Source: Leptolyngbya sp. NIES-3755 (GTDB lineage: Bacteria > Cyanobacteriota > Cyanobacteriia > Leptolyngbyales > Leptolyngbyaceae). Taken from it: DNA of 64,000 bases. Shown in pieces: positions 27,302-37,513 of the stretch. The first letter of the stretch is position 1; each line of letters begins with the position of its first letter. Location of the stretch: the NCBI GenBank assembly GCA_001548435.1, contig AP017308.1:2551030-2615029 (forward strand), written 5' to 3'. Made by a program: the position numbers and the translations under genes. The notes beneath the pieces are model-generated. The model had not been told where the DNA came from, did no database searches, and saw only the letters and a list, made by a program, of their open reading frames with translations.

Positions 27302-28162
27302 ATGGCTACGAATTCAAAGGTTTGGTTAATCACAGGGAGTTCAACTGGGTTTGGACGGTCTTTAGCAGAAGCGATATTGAAGCATGGCGATCGTGTGATT
27401 GCGACTGCTCGCAAACCTGAACAACTGAATGACTTGGGCGCTCAGTATCCCAACACTGTAAAAGCAATTCGCCTTGATGTTACACAACCTCAAAACGTTC
27501 GCGAAGTTGTAGATGCAGCGATCGCTGCCTTCGGACGAATTGATGTTTTGGTGAACAATGCAGGTTATGCCTTAATTGGTGCGTTGGAAGAAGTCAGCGA
27601 TGAGCAAATTCGACGGAACTTTGACACCAATCTATTTGGCTCTATCGACATGATGCGGGCAGTACTACCAATCATGCGACAACAGCAAAGCGGTCACATC
27701 ATCAATATGTCTGCGACCGCTGGCTTCTCCAATGAACTTGGCTTCTCGATTTACGGTGGAACAAAATTTGCACTCGAAGGCGTATCTGAAGCGGTCTATG
27801 GAGAGGTTCATCCATTGGGAATCAAGGTGACGATCGTTGAACCAGGTCCGTTTCGGACAGACTTCGCTGGACGATCGCTCGATCGAGCAGCAATTAGCAT
27901 GGAGGCTTACCAAGGAACTGTTGGCAAGTTCGTGCAATTTCTCAACCAATTTGAAGAGACTCGGAGTCAACCGGGTGATCCAGACAAGGCAGCACAGGCG
28001 ATCATTCAAATCGTTAATACTGAGAATCCGCCCCTGCGATTGGTGCTGGGTCAGTATTCTTATCGCAAGTTTCGCGCAAAAATCGAGTCTCTTACTCAAG
28101 AACTCAATGAGTGGGAAGCGATCGCAGCGAACACTGATTTTGCAACTACGGAGGCGTATTAG
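27302..28162 (+). CDS. Short-chain dehydrogenase/reductase (SDR)
   Basis: 286 residues. The NAD(P)-binding GSSTGFGRSLAEA is at residue 11, the structural NNAG in VLVNNAGYALIG, the catalytic Ser in IINMSATAGF and the YxxxK pair in YGGTKFAL. An Arg in TARKPEQ after the second strand suggests NADP(H). Substrate unknown. AAGGAG lies 7 nt before the ATG. The close AraC regulator, divergently read, is a likely controller. The last codons overlap the ftsX-like tail. Confidence 0.9.
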   Translation: MATNSKVWLITGSSTGFGRSLAEAILKHGDRVIATARKPEQLNDLGAQYPNTVKAIRLDVTQPQNVREVVDAAIAAFGRIDVLVNNAGYALIGALEEVSDEQIRRNFDTNLFGSIDMMRAVLPIMRQQQSGHIINMSATAGFSNELGFSIYGGTKFALEGVSEAVYGEVHPLGIKVTIVEPGPFRTDFAGRSLDRAAISMEAYQGTVGKFVQFLNQFEETRSQPGDPDKAAQAIIQIVNTENPPLRLVLGQYSYRKFRAKIESLTQELNEWEAIAANTDFATTEAY

Positions 28163-28188
28163 CTGTGCGACGATTTGTTAAGGTTTGA
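28153..28188 (+). pseudogene. Short ftsX-like 3' remnant
   Basis: Read in one frame this stretch gives VLAVRRFVKV and a stop, matching the ftsX end VLAVRRFAKV and its stop. The DNA is 28/36 identical to 23843-23878. It begins inside the last codons of the SDR gene. With the ilvC fragment at 24681 it suggests that the ftsX-ilvC interval was once duplicated. The match is short, so chance cannot be excluded. Confidence 0.5.
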
Positions 28189-28264
28189 TCGCCACACTTA
28201 CAGGACCAAGTTGCGGAAAACGGGTAATAATAGACTTGGCTCAGCTATCGTTGTTTAGGCTTTC

Positions 28265-28543
28265 ATGCAGTTTGAGTGGGATGAAGCGAAAAATCTAGAA
28301 AACATTCGTAAACACGAAATTGACTTCGCAGATGTATCGGAGATGTTTGAAAGCCCAATGTTAATCGAGCCAGACGACCGTTTTGATTACGGCGAAGACC
28401 GTTGGTTTGGTATCGGGTTTCTCGGTAACGGCATCGCGATCGTCGTATGGACAGAGCGGAATGATGATGTGATTCGAGTCATTTCAGCACGAAGGGCAAA
28501 TCGGCATGAACGACAAAGATTTGAAAAATACCTCTCGGACTAA
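28265..28543 (+). CDS. brnT: BrnT-family ribonuclease toxin
   Basis: 92 residues, the usual BrnT size. Diagnostic motifs are FEWDEAKNLENIRKHEIDF, then DYGEDRWFGIGFLGNGIAIVVWTER, and the final ISARRANRHERQRFEKY. BrnT is a RelE-like RNase that arrests growth until neutralised. Its 3' end overlaps the antitoxin gene by 38 nt. Confidence 0.93.
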   Translation: MQFEWDEAKNLENIRKHEIDFADVSEMFESPMLIEPDDRFDYGEDRWFGIGFLGNGIAIVVWTERNDDVIRVISARRANRHERQRFEKYLSD

Positions 28544-28784
28544 CTGGGCAGCGCTTGAGGCGATGGAAGATGAGGATATCGACTATTCTGATATTCCCCC
28601 GTTGACGGATGAGTTTTTTGAGAGAGCAACGCTGAGAATCCCGGTGAAACAAGCGCATCGGTTTGTTCAGATAGATCCAGATGTTCTCGAATGGTTTCAA
28701 GCTCAGGAAGGAGAGCATAGAGCGTTGATTAACTCAGTTTTACGTCATTACATTGAGAATGGCGATGAACGGTCAGCCGTGTAA
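28506..28784 (+). CDS. brnA: BrnA-family antitoxin
   Basis: 92 residues with the BrnA arrangement: an acidic N-terminal linker (AMEDEDIDYSDIPPLTDEFFERA) that wraps the toxin, followed by a ribbon-helix-helix-like C-terminus (VQIDPDVLEWFQAQEGEHRALINSVLRHYI). It probably represses its own operon as a complex with BrnT. The module appears complete. Confidence 0.92.
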   Translation: MNDKDLKNTSRTNWAALEAMEDEDIDYSDIPPLTDEFFERATLRIPVKQAHRFVQIDPDVLEWFQAQEGEHRALINSVLRHYIENGDERSAV

Positions 28785-28817
28785 TGTTCTGGCTGAGCGC
28801 ACTGGTAAGAAGAACGC

Positions 28818-29444
28818 ATGACAGAAATTGCAGCTTGGAATCTTGGGGCTTCGATTATCATCCGCGAAGTTTGGGATCAAAGAATTTGGACAGTTCGTCC
28901 GGTGACAGTTGTGGAAGACACACCGGAATTGATCGCGCTCTACATAATGCCAGGAACAATCTGCAAGCACCCGCAGGCGATAGACGGCTCGCCCGTGCCA
29001 CATTTTCTTCCTGATTGCTGGGTGCTGCAAGATAAAGTCTGGTGGGGCGGAGGAGCGTTGTATCTGACTTATCCAGGTTCATGGTATGTCACGATCGGGT
29101 TTTTCAGAGACAATACAACGGTCTCAGAATGGTACGTCAATCTCCAAACCCCTTATCAACGAACAGAACTGGGCTTTGATTATCTAGATCAAGAACTCGA
29201 TATTATCATCAACTCAAGCTTAACGGCATGGTCATGGAAGGATGAAGAGAAGTTTCTGGACGCACAGAAACGTCATCGGATTTCGATAGAACAAGCGGTG
29301 TGAGTGAGGCAGGTTGGAGAAGACATTCTGCTTCAACTTGAGAATGAAAAATTTATGCTTCCCATTGATTGGATGAACTGGAAGCCTCAAGCTAGTTGGA
29401 CAATTCCTCGTTTACCCGAAACGTGGCAAAAGGTGTTGACTTAG
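28818..29444 (+). pseudogene. DUF402-domain protein gene with an in-frame TGA
   Basis: The first 161 codons (28818-29303) encode a DUF402-like domain: PVTVVEDTPELIALYIMPGT, SWYVTIGFFRD, FDYLDQELDIII. After the TGA at 29301-29303 the same frame stays open for 46 more codons to 29442-29444. Those codons read as the natural family tail: a RQVGEDILLQLE helix followed by WMNWKPQASWTIPRLPETW. The intact protein would have about 208 residues. I read this as a single nonsense mutation; the first part might still fold as a truncated protein. The function of DUF402 proteins is a nucleotide-phosphatase-like role at most. Confidence 0.7.
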
Positions 29445-29473
29445 CACGTTCTGATTGAAATCGACAGTAGAGA

Positions 29474-29525
29474 GACAGAATCCCCGAATTGAGGCGATCG
29501 AAACCCCAACGCGAAAGATTCTGTC
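29474..29525. terminator. Long-loop inverted repeat downstream of ilvC
   Basis: GACAGAATC and GATTCTGTC form a perfect 9-bp stem around a 34-nt loop, between the DUF402 remnant and the 3' end of ilvC. It may be a terminator for either convergent unit. No T-tract. Confidence 0.35.
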
Positions 29526-29554
29526 CCTCTAATCACTGAGAATCGCGATTTTTA

Positions 29555-30622
<1,068 letters not shown>

Positions 30623-32101
30623 CTACCAATCGTCGTAATTCGCTTCGCCTTCTGCGGCTCTGGGGATCACGGTGGGCGGTGGCGAGTAAGGAACGAGTTC
30701 GAGTTGGCGATTCGTCGATCGAGGTTTCGTTTTCTGATTCGGTTTTCGTCGTTTTGATACGCCTTCTTCGTTCGTATCTTCTGCCACAACTTCGTAGAGA
30801 ATGGCTAATTTTGTAGGATCTTTGCTCTTTCTAAGAATCCGCCCCATGCGTTGAATGTATTCGCGGGCTGATCCGGTTCCTGAAAGTACGATCGCAATAC
30901 TCGCGTCAGGCACGTCTACACCTTCATTGAGAACACGCGAGGCAACGAGCGATCGATAATCTCCTTGCTTAAATTTAGTCAGAATCTCATGACGCTCTTT
31001 TACAGGGGTTTGGTGTGTGATTGCGGGAATCAATAGATCTTGAGAAATCCGATAAACAGTAGCATTATCATCCGTAAAAATTAGAGTGCGTTCGGGATAA
31101 TGACGAGCGAGAAGATCCGAGAGAACTCTAAGTTTTCCTTCAGTTCCGAATGCGATCGACTTGGCTTCCCGGTGAGCTAACATTGCTTTTCGTCCAGCTT
31201 TCGATCGCGCACTTGCTTGAACAAATCGCTGCCATCCTTGAGCATTACTAAGATAGATATTTGCTTCTTTTAGAAATGCGTTGCGAATTTGAATCAGTTG
31301 ATCATAGCGTTCACGTTCCTGTTTAGAAAGCGATACTTTAATTTCGATCGCTTCGTGTTTCGCTAGAGCCGATCCTGATAATTCCTCTGCGGTTTTTCGA
31401 TAAATTTCTTCACCAATTAAAAGCTTTAGATCTTCGTGTTTACCGTCACTGCGTTCTGGTGTTGCGGTTAAACCTAATCGATAAGGCGCGATCGCATATT
31501 CCGCAATTACTCGATTAAAATCACTCGGCAAATGATGACATTCATCGAACACTAATAGCGCGTATTGATTGCCTAATGTTTCAGCGTTAATTGCGGCACT
31601 GTCATAGGTTGAAATCAGAATCGGAGTACGATCGCGTGATCCTCCGCCTAACAATCCAATCTCTGTATCGGGAAATGCTGCACAGAGATTTGCATACCAT
31701 TGGTGCATGAGATCCAAAGTTGGAACCATGATCAATGTGCTGCGCTGAGTCGCTTGAATTGCCAGTTGAGCAAGATAAGTTTTTCCTGCTGCGGTGGGGA
31801 GAACAACAACGCCTAATCGACCTGAATTTTTCCAAGCTGCGAGGGCTTCTTTTTGATGGGGGTAAGGTTCCATTTCGACAGCGGGAACAAGCTCGATCGC
31901 ATCAAATCCTTTCGCTCGATCGTCGATTTCAGTTCCTTCCGATCGCAATGCCAAAACCAACTCCCGATACTGATTGGCGGGAATGCGAAACTTTTCGATG
32001 CGATCGTCCCACACCGCAAATTCGACCCAAGCTTTACCTCTGGGTGGCGGGTGAAGAATGAGCGTACCGCGATCGTATGTCAGGCAAGACATTCTCGGCA
32101 T
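30623..32101 (-). CDS. XPB-like superfamily 2 DNA helicase
   Basis: 492 residues. Helicase motifs are VVVLPTAAGKTYLAQLAI (Walker A), LLVFDECHH (DEAH-type Walker B), GLTATPERSDG (motif III), LIFTDDNATVY (IV), VASRVLNEGVDVPDASIAIVLS (V) and YIQRMGRILRKS (VI). An N-terminal domain of about 85 residues precedes them, as in archaeal and bacterial XPB-like repair helicases. Some of these are paired with a DUF790/Bax1 nuclease gene; no such gene is adjacent here. The tail is basic and disordered. Confidence 0.85.
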   Translation of the reverse strand: MPRMSCLTYDRGTLILHPPPRGKAWVEFAVWDDRIEKFRIPANQYRELVLALRSEGTEIDDRAKGFDAIELVPAVEMEPYPHQKEALAAWKNSGRLGVVVLPTAAGKTYLAQLAIQATQRSTLIMVPTLDLMHQWYANLCAAFPDTEIGLLGGGSRDRTPILISTYDSAAINAETLGNQYALLVFDECHHLPSDFNRVIAEYAIAPYRLGLTATPERSDGKHEDLKLLIGEEIYRKTAEELSGSALAKHEAIEIKVSLSKQERERYDQLIQIRNAFLKEANIYLSNAQGWQRFVQASARSKAGRKAMLAHREAKSIAFGTEGKLRVLSDLLARHYPERTLIFTDDNATVYRISQDLLIPAITHQTPVKERHEILTKFKQGDYRSLVASRVLNEGVDVPDASIAIVLSGTGSAREYIQRMGRILRKSKDPTKLAILYEVVAEDTNEEGVSKRRKPNQKTKPRSTNRQLELVPYSPPPTVIPRAAEGEANYDDW

Positions 32102-32156
32102 AGTACGTTTGTAGCTCTTAACCTTTGCTCATCGTACAAGGTTTTTGAGTTGTAGT

Positions 32157-33143
32157 CTAACCGCCGATCTGTGACATGGTTCGCTGATACTTGCCAGTCG
32201 TGCCTGATTCGCGTTGTTTATAGTTAATTTCTGGCTTTAAGTTTAATAGTTCGCTGACTTGTTCGCGGAGTTCTTTCGTTGAAATGCCCGATCGTAGTTG
32301 TGTTCTCAAATCAATTTGTCCAATCTCATTCAGCAAACAAGGACGCAACCAACCATCCGCAGAAAGGCGCATTCGGTTACAGCGATCGCAAAAACATTCT
32401 GACATTTGACTAATAAATCCGAGCGTTCCTTTTGCACCTGGAATTCTAAAAACATCAGCGGGACCATTTCCTCTCACATTCGCTTCAGTCAGTCCCCAAC
32501 GTTCCCGAATCTGTTGACGAATCGTTTCTGAGTTGATCCAACCTTGTTGATTGAATAAGTTATCGTTTCCAATTGGCATAAATTCGATAAATCTAACGTG
32601 CCATTCTCGATCGACACTCAATGCCGCTAACTCTAATACTTCGTGGTCATTCACACCAGGAATCACAACTACATTCAGTTTGAGCGGATCAAATCCAATT
32701 CGATGCGCTGTTTGAATTCCGCTCCAGACTTGCTGCCAGCGAGATTTGCCGCGATTTCCGATAATACGATCGAACGTTTCTGGCTCTAATGAATCCAAGC
32801 TGATATTAATTCGTCTCAGCCCCGCAACATAGAGATCTTGAGCCATCGAGTCAAGCAAAAACGCATTCGTCGTCATCGACAAATCTTGAGTTTCGGGAAA
32901 TTGTGCGATCGTTCTAACAATGTCCACAACTCCCGGACGGATCAGCGGTTCGCCTCCGGTCAATCGAAACCGAGTAAATCCCACCGGAATAAACACTTCT
33001 CTGAGCAACGTCGTCAATTCCTCCTGGGTGAGAAGGTTTTGCTGCAACACATATTCGAGATCGCTTCCTTCCGGCATACAGTACTGACACCGGAAATTAC
33101 ATCGATCGACCAAACTAATCCGCAAATAATCGACTTGATTCAT
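32157..33143 (-). CDS. moaA: GTP 3',8-cyclase, molybdopterin synthesis
   Basis: 328 residues. The radical SAM cluster motif CNFRCQYC is at residue 14, and the second Fe-S site [20 protein letters not shown] near residue 255. The C-terminal GG (SQIGG), needed for activity in this family, is present. It performs the first step from GTP towards cyclic pyranopterin. moaE lies 5 kb away on the other strand. The divergent GST gene starts 75 nt upstream. Confidence 0.96.
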   Translation of the reverse strand: MNQVDYLRISLVDRCNFRCQYCMPEGSDLEYVLQQNLLTQEELTTLLREVFIPVGFTRFRLTGGEPLIRPGVVDIVRTIAQFPETQDLSMTTNAFLLDSMAQDLYVAGLRRINISLDSLEPETFDRIIGNRGKSRWQQVWSGIQTAHRIGFDPLKLNVVVIPGVNDHEVLELAALSVDREWHVRFIEFMPIGNDNLFNQQGWINSETIRQQIRERWGLTEANVRGNGPADVFRIPGAKGTLGFISQMSECFCDRCNRMRLSADGWLRPCLLNEIGQIDLRTQLRSGISTKELREQVSELLNLKPEINYKQRESGTTGKYQRTMSQIGG

Positions 33144-33218
33144 AGTTTTATTCTGCCGGATTCGCTCTCAAGCATCAAACCAGTTTCTACAATTGAGGCA
33201 TTGATTCGCGGAGTCACT

Positions 33219-33917
33219 ATGATTGATCTCTACTACTGGACAACGCCGAACGGTCATAAGATTACGATGTTTCTCGAAGAGGTTGGATTATCTTACAATC
33301 TTGTGCCGATCAATATTGGCAAAGGTGATCAGTTTCAACCGGACTTTCTGAAGATTGCTCCAAATAATCGAATTCCTGCGATCGTCGATCGTGATCCCAC
33401 TGGCGGCGGTGAACCAATTTCGATCTTTGAATCGGGCGCAATTTTGCTGTATCTCGCTGAAAAAACAGGTCAATTCATCCCGTCTGATTTGCGCGATCGA
33501 ACCGAAGTATTGCAATGGTTATTTTGGCAAATGGGTGGTTTAGGTCCAATGGCGGGACAGAATCATCATTTCAGCCAGTATGCGCCTGAGAAAATTCCTT
33601 ATGCGATCGATCGTTATGTGAATGAAACTGGACGATTGTATGCAGTGTTGAATAAACGGTTGAGCGATCGAGAATTTGTTGCAGGTGAGTATTCGATCGC
33701 GGATATGGCTTCTTACCCGTGGATTGTGCCGTATGAGCGACAAGGACAGAAGCTCGAAGATTTCCCGAATTTGAAGCGATGGTTCGAGGCGGTTCAATCT
33801 CGTCCAGGCACGATTCGAGCTTATGAGAAGGCGGAAGCATTCAAGGCAGATCAGATTAGTCCTGATCAAGCAAGAGAACTATTGTTCAATCAATCGGCAG
33901 GAACCGTGAAACATTAA
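33219..33917 (+). CDS. Glutathione S-transferase, YfcG/Ure2-like
   Basis: 232 residues. The thioredoxin-like N-domain starts IDLYYWTTPNGHKITMFLEE, with NNRIPAIVD (cis-Pro) and FESGAILLYLAEK (glutathione gamma-glutamyl site). The helical C-domain has WQMGGLGPMAGQNHHF and YSIADMASYPW. This fits the YfcG/Ure2p-type disulfide-bond reductases. Start chosen at ATG 33219; the frame is open far upstream over the moaA gene, but that part is not coding. Confidence 0.9.
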   Translation: MIDLYYWTTPNGHKITMFLEEVGLSYNLVPINIGKGDQFQPDFLKIAPNNRIPAIVDRDPTGGGEPISIFESGAILLYLAEKTGQFIPSDLRDRTEVLQWLFWQMGGLGPMAGQNHHFSQYAPEKIPYAIDRYVNETGRLYAVLNKRLSDREFVAGEYSIADMASYPWIVPYERQGQKLEDFPNLKRWFEAVQSRPGTIRAYEKAEAFKADQISPDQARELLFNQSAGTVKH

Positions 33918-33931
33918 TCATCTCAAGCAAT

Positions 33932-33970
33932 CTGTAGAGACGCGAACAGCTTTTAATTGCGTCTCTACAG
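33932..33970. repeat. Palindromic intergenic element
   Basis: CTGTAGAGACGC and GCGTCTCTACAG form a perfect 12-bp inverted repeat with a 15-nt loop. Elements with this TGTAGAGACGC core are familiar to me from cyanobacterial intergenic regions. It sits between two convergent genes (GST and membrane protein) and may serve as a bidirectional terminator. Confidence 0.65.
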
Positions 33971-33991
33971 TGAAAGTTGATCACAATTAAA

Positions 33992-34765
33992 TCACGCCGA
34001 TTTAAAGAACCGAATAATTTCCCGAACATTCTCTAGAAATTGCCCATCTGTAGACAATTGTGCGATCGCATTTCTCGCCTCTCTCGACAATCGTTCATGC
34101 TCTGCCTGATTTGTCGATCGTAAATCTTCCTGAATTGCTGCAACTCTTGTCAAATCCTGCCGCAACGCATTCACCTCACGCTGTTGTGATGCCACCCAAG
34201 AGTTCACATTCTCCACATTCAATTCAAACTGCAATTGTTCCGTTAATCCTTCTAAGGTCAACACTCGATTTCTCAGTTCCAATACATCTTGTCGCGGATA
34301 TTTGAACTGTTGGCGTAGCATTGCAATCCGAGTCGCAAAGTAGCGATAAGTTGCGATCGCAGGACGCAATCCAGTCAACAACAAAGCCGCACCAGAGCCA
34401 ATGTAACCAATTGACGTAATATTTGCGATCGCGAGTCCATACAATGCGATCGCAGAAATTCCATGCAGCAACAGAACAATCCACAGCGATCGCACAATTA
34501 ACAATCGAATATAGTCTACTTGTCTTGAATCAACCGTAATTCCTTGCTCGATCGAATACTCTGCTTCTGCTAGTGCAGCTTTCGCTTCAAAATGAATGTT
34601 CCACGGAACAGTCACAACAATCAGCAACCAGCCAAAAATTGCAACACCAATCACCCAATCGAGAAAGCTACCTGTTGGAATATCCAGCCATTGCAACCCG
34701 GCAAAACTTAGAAGTAATAAAACAACGATCGAGAAACCAACACCTAAATACGTGGACATAACCAC
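33992..34765 (-). CDS. Membrane protein with C-terminal coiled coil
   Basis: 257 residues. Hydrophobic segments lie near residues 5-27, 33-55, 90-112 and 118-135. The last 110 residues are charged and heptad-like (VLELRNRVLTLEGLTEQLQFEL...EVNALRQDLTRVAAIQEDL), a probable cytoplasmic coiled coil. No family recognised. Confidence 0.6.
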   Translation of the reverse strand: MVMSTYLGVGFSIVVLLLLSFAGLQWLDIPTGSFLDWVIGVAIFGWLLIVVTVPWNIHFEAKAALAEAEYSIEQGITVDSRQVDYIRLLIVRSLWIVLLLHGISAIALYGLAIANITSIGYIGSGAALLLTGLRPAIATYRYFATRIAMLRQQFKYPRQDVLELRNRVLTLEGLTEQLQFELNVENVNSWVASQQREVNALRQDLTRVAAIQEDLRSTNQAEHERLSREARNAIAQLSTDGQFLENVREIIRFFKSA

Positions 34766-34857
34766 TTACCAATCACTGTGGTTTGATTGTGCTGGATCAA
34801 ACTCTGAAGCATTCAAAAACTTGTGACGGTTCCCAAATCGATCAAAAAGAGCGATCG

Positions 34858-34890
34858 AAAAAGGGTGAAGCCAATTGACTCCACCCTTTT
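34858..34890 (-). terminator. Rho-independent terminator after psaB
   Basis: On the minus strand, AAAAGGGTG and CACCCTTTT form a 9-bp stem around a short loop, extended by partial pairing inside, and a T-run follows. It lies just past the small ORF downstream of psaB, so the transcript probably ends here. Confidence 0.75.
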
Positions 34891-34902
34891 CTAGATCATC
34901 GC

Positions 34903-34986
34903 TCAGGGATTGATCGCACCGTAATAAATTGCAGCAACAATCAATAAACCGAGCAAACTCAATGTGACGATCGCTCGAAATGCCAT
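34903..34986 (-). CDS. 27-residue membrane peptide, possibly PsaX-like
   Basis: Starting at ATG 34986, 17 nt after the psaB stop, this codes for MAFRAIVTL followed by a single hydrophobic helix and VAAIYYGAINP. The AFR start and the VAA-YY-G-I end recall PsaX of photosystem I (YAFR...LVAAYYFGI), but it lacks the usual N-terminal extension. It lies between psaB and the terminator, so it is transcribed with psaB if translated. The upstream GGCGAG is a weak ribosome site. Resemblance is short. Confidence 0.45.
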   Translation of the reverse strand: MAFRAIVTLSLLGLLIVAAIYYGAINP

Positions 34987-35002
34987 ACAGCCAAACTCGC
35001 CG

Positions 35003-37219
35003 CTATGCGAATTTACCTGTTGTTGCCGCAATCAAGAAGGCAGCATACGTCAGAATGTAACCCACCGTAAAGTGAACTAACCCGACTAACCAACCTTGTA
35101 CGATCGACAATGCGACTGGCTTATCTTTGAACCGAATCAAGTTCGCCAACGGAGTGCGTTCATGTGCCCAAACCAGCGTTTCAATTAGCTCTTGCCAATA
35201 TCCCCGCCAGCTAATCAGGAACATAAAGCCCGTTGCCCAAACTAAGTGACCAAAGAGGAACATCCACGCCCAGACTGAAAGATTGCTAGTTCCGTAGACG
35301 TTATACCCGTTGATCAACGGTGCTGAATACTGCCAGAGATAGTCTCGCAACCAGCCCATCAGATAAGTAGAGCTTTCATTGAACTGAGCCACATTACCCG
35401 ACCAGATCGCCAAATGCTTCCAGTGCCAGTAGAAAGTCGCCCAAGCAATGGTATTCAACATCCAGAAAATCGCGAGATAGAAGGATTGTTCCCAAGAAGC
35501 GATTTGACATGTACCGCCCCGTCCAGGACCATCACATGGGAAGTTAAATCCAAAGTCTTTCTTATCGGGCATCAACTTACTACCACGAGCATCTAACGCA
35601 CCTTTGATGCAAATTAGAGTTGTCACGTGTAAGCCAAGTGCGATCGCATGGTGAACCAAAAAGTCCCCAGGACCGATCGTGAGGAACAATGAGTTCGCCC
35701 CACTGTTAATCGCATCCAACCAACCCGGCAGATAAGGCGCTCCTGGATTCGATGCAATACTATCCGGGTTAGACAGCAGCGCATTAAATCCGTATAGTGC
35801 TTTACCATGCGAAGCTTGAACAAATTGAGCAAACACAGGTTCGATCAAAATTTGCTTCTCTGGCGCTCCAAACGCAACTTGCACATCATTGTGAACGTAC
35901 AAGCCGAGCGTGTGGAATCCAAGGAACAGCGACACCCAACTGAGGTGCGAAATGATTGCTTCCTTGTGTCCTAACAATCGTGCCAAAACATTGTTCTGGT
36001 TCGTGTCAGGATCATAGTCTCTCACCCAGAAAATTGCTGCGTGAGCGAATGCGCCTACCATAAAGAATCCAGCAAGATACTGATGGTGCGTGTACAACGA
36101 TGCCTGAGTCGTGAAATCCTTCGCCATAAACGCATACGGCGGCATCGCATACATGTGTTGAGCCACAACAGAAAGCGCTGTACCCAATGCAGCTAAGTGA
36201 ATCCCTAACTGGAAGTGCAGCGAATTGTTGTAGGTGTCATACAGTCCAACGTGCGGCAAATTGCCTTGACCGTTGATTGTTTTACCAAAGAAATTCTTTG
36301 CGTTGAGAATATCTTTGATGCTGTGACCAATCCCAAAGTTGGTGCGGTACATGTGACCTGCAATGATGAAGATTACCGCGATCGCTAAGTGGTGATGCGC
36401 CATGTCAGTCAACCACAGCGATTCTGTTTGCGGATGAAATCCTCCCAAGAAGGTCAAAATTGCAGTTCCCGAACCTTCTCCTGTTCCAAAAATATGGTTC
36501 GCAGTATCTGGATTTTGAGCATAAGCCGCCCAATCTCCAGTAAAGAAAGGTTTCAACCCAGCAGGGTGTGGCAACGTGGTTAAGAAGTTCTCCCAGCCGA
36601 CGTGCTGACCACGAGATTCAGGAATTGCTACGTGAATCAAGTGACCTGCCCAAGCGAGTGAACTCACACCGAACAAACCTGCCAAGTGGTGATTTAGTCG
36701 CGATTCAGCATTCTTAAACCAAGCCAAACTCGGACGGAATTTCGGTTGCAAATGCAGCCAACCTGCAAACAAGAACAATCCAGCAATCAAGAGCAAAAAG
36801 ACTGCGCCTTGATACAGATCCGCATTGGTTCTCATGCCGATCGTGTACCACCAGTGATACACACCCGAATAAGCGATGTTAACGGGATAGTCTACGCCGC
36901 CCTGAGTGTAAGCCTCGATCGCAGGTTTACCAAACTGAGGGTCCCAAATCGCATGAGCGATCGGGCGAATATGCAGCGGGTCTTTAATCCACTGTTGGAA
37001 ATTGCCCTGCCATGCCACGTGAAACAGGAGGCTAGAAGTCCATAAGAAAATAATCGCAACGTGACCAAAGTGAGTCGCAAAAATCTTTTGATAAAGCTTC
37101 TCTTCGGTCATGCCGTCATGACTTTCAAAATCATGTGCGGTCGCAATCCCATACCAAAGTCGTCGCGTTGTGGGGTCTTGCGCGAGATCCTGGCTAAATT
37201 TCGGAAATTTAGTCGCCAT
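35003..37219 (-). CDS. psaB: Photosystem I P700 apoprotein A2 (PsaB), divergent solo copy
   Basis: 738 residues, with the eleven-helix PsaB pattern: [52 protein letters not shown], the FX-cluster loop [12 protein letters not shown] with both Cys, and the P700 region [18 protein letters not shown]. Several positions depart from the usual sequence, for example [17 protein letters not shown] where TCDISAWDAFYLAMFW is standard, and a shortened loop before [11 protein letters not shown]. psaA, normally directly upstream, is absent: the upstream neighbour is on the other strand. It is therefore probably a second, specialised PsaB. Paralogues encoded apart from psaA are known in some cyanobacteria. 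Confidence 0.93.
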   Translation of the reverse strand: MATKFPKFSQDLAQDPTTRRLWYGIATAHDFESHDGMTEEKLYQKIFATHFGHVAIIFLWTSSLLFHVAWQGNFQQWIKDPLHIRPIAHAIWDPQFGKPAIEAYTQGGVDYPVNIAYSGVYHWWYTIGMRTNADLYQGAVFLLLIAGLFLFAGWLHLQPKFRPSLAWFKNAESRLNHHLAGLFGVSSLAWAGHLIHVAIPESRGQHVGWENFLTTLPHPAGLKPFFTGDWAAYAQNPDTANHIFGTGEGSGTAILTFLGGFHPQTESLWLTDMAHHHLAIAVIFIIAGHMYRTNFGIGHSIKDILNAKNFFGKTINGQGNLPHVGLYDTYNNSLHFQLGIHLAALGTALSVVAQHMYAMPPYAFMAKDFTTQASLYTHHQYLAGFFMVGAFAHAAIFWVRDYDPDTNQNNVLARLLGHKEAIISHLSWVSLFLGFHTLGLYVHNDVQVAFGAPEKQILIEPVFAQFVQASHGKALYGFNALLSNPDSIASNPGAPYLPGWLDAINSGANSLFLTIGPGDFLVHHAIALGLHVTTLICIKGALDARGSKLMPDKKDFGFNFPCDGPGRGGTCQIASWEQSFYLAIFWMLNTIAWATFYWHWKHLAIWSGNVAQFNESSTYLMGWLRDYLWQYSAPLINGYNVYGTSNLSVWAWMFLFGHLVWATGFMFLISWRGYWQELIETLVWAHERTPLANLIRFKDKPVALSIVQGWLVGLVHFTVGYILTYAAFLIAATTGKFA

Positions 37220-37513
37220 ATAATTTGACTACTCTCATCTCTAGGGAAATCAAAGTGAGGTGTAGATTGAGGGTTAACAAAGCTCGATCGATAGTTCAAT
37301 AGATTAATAAAAGTCCGACTTGCAGAAATACGACCTAAGGTAGAGAATCGATTTTATAAATCTTGCGTTTTTTATCGGAATTTCTGATGACAATTTAATC
37401 TGTCTCAGGATTGTCCCGATTTTGGTGCTGAGTTGCAGAATTTGAGAGAGGTGAGATTAAAAACCTCTGGGGAACTCTAGGGGGCATCTAGGGTCTACCG
37501 GAGGAGAGAAATC

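Noticed and set aside
27665-28099. 144-codon minus-strand frame over the SDR gene
   Set aside because: Antisense shadow; composition is unlike real proteins and the SDR is clearly coding.
32838-33218. Long upstream extension of the GST gene frame
   Set aside because: The frame is open by chance over moaA on the other strand. The family start MIDLYYW at 33219 and the divergent gene layout mark the real start.
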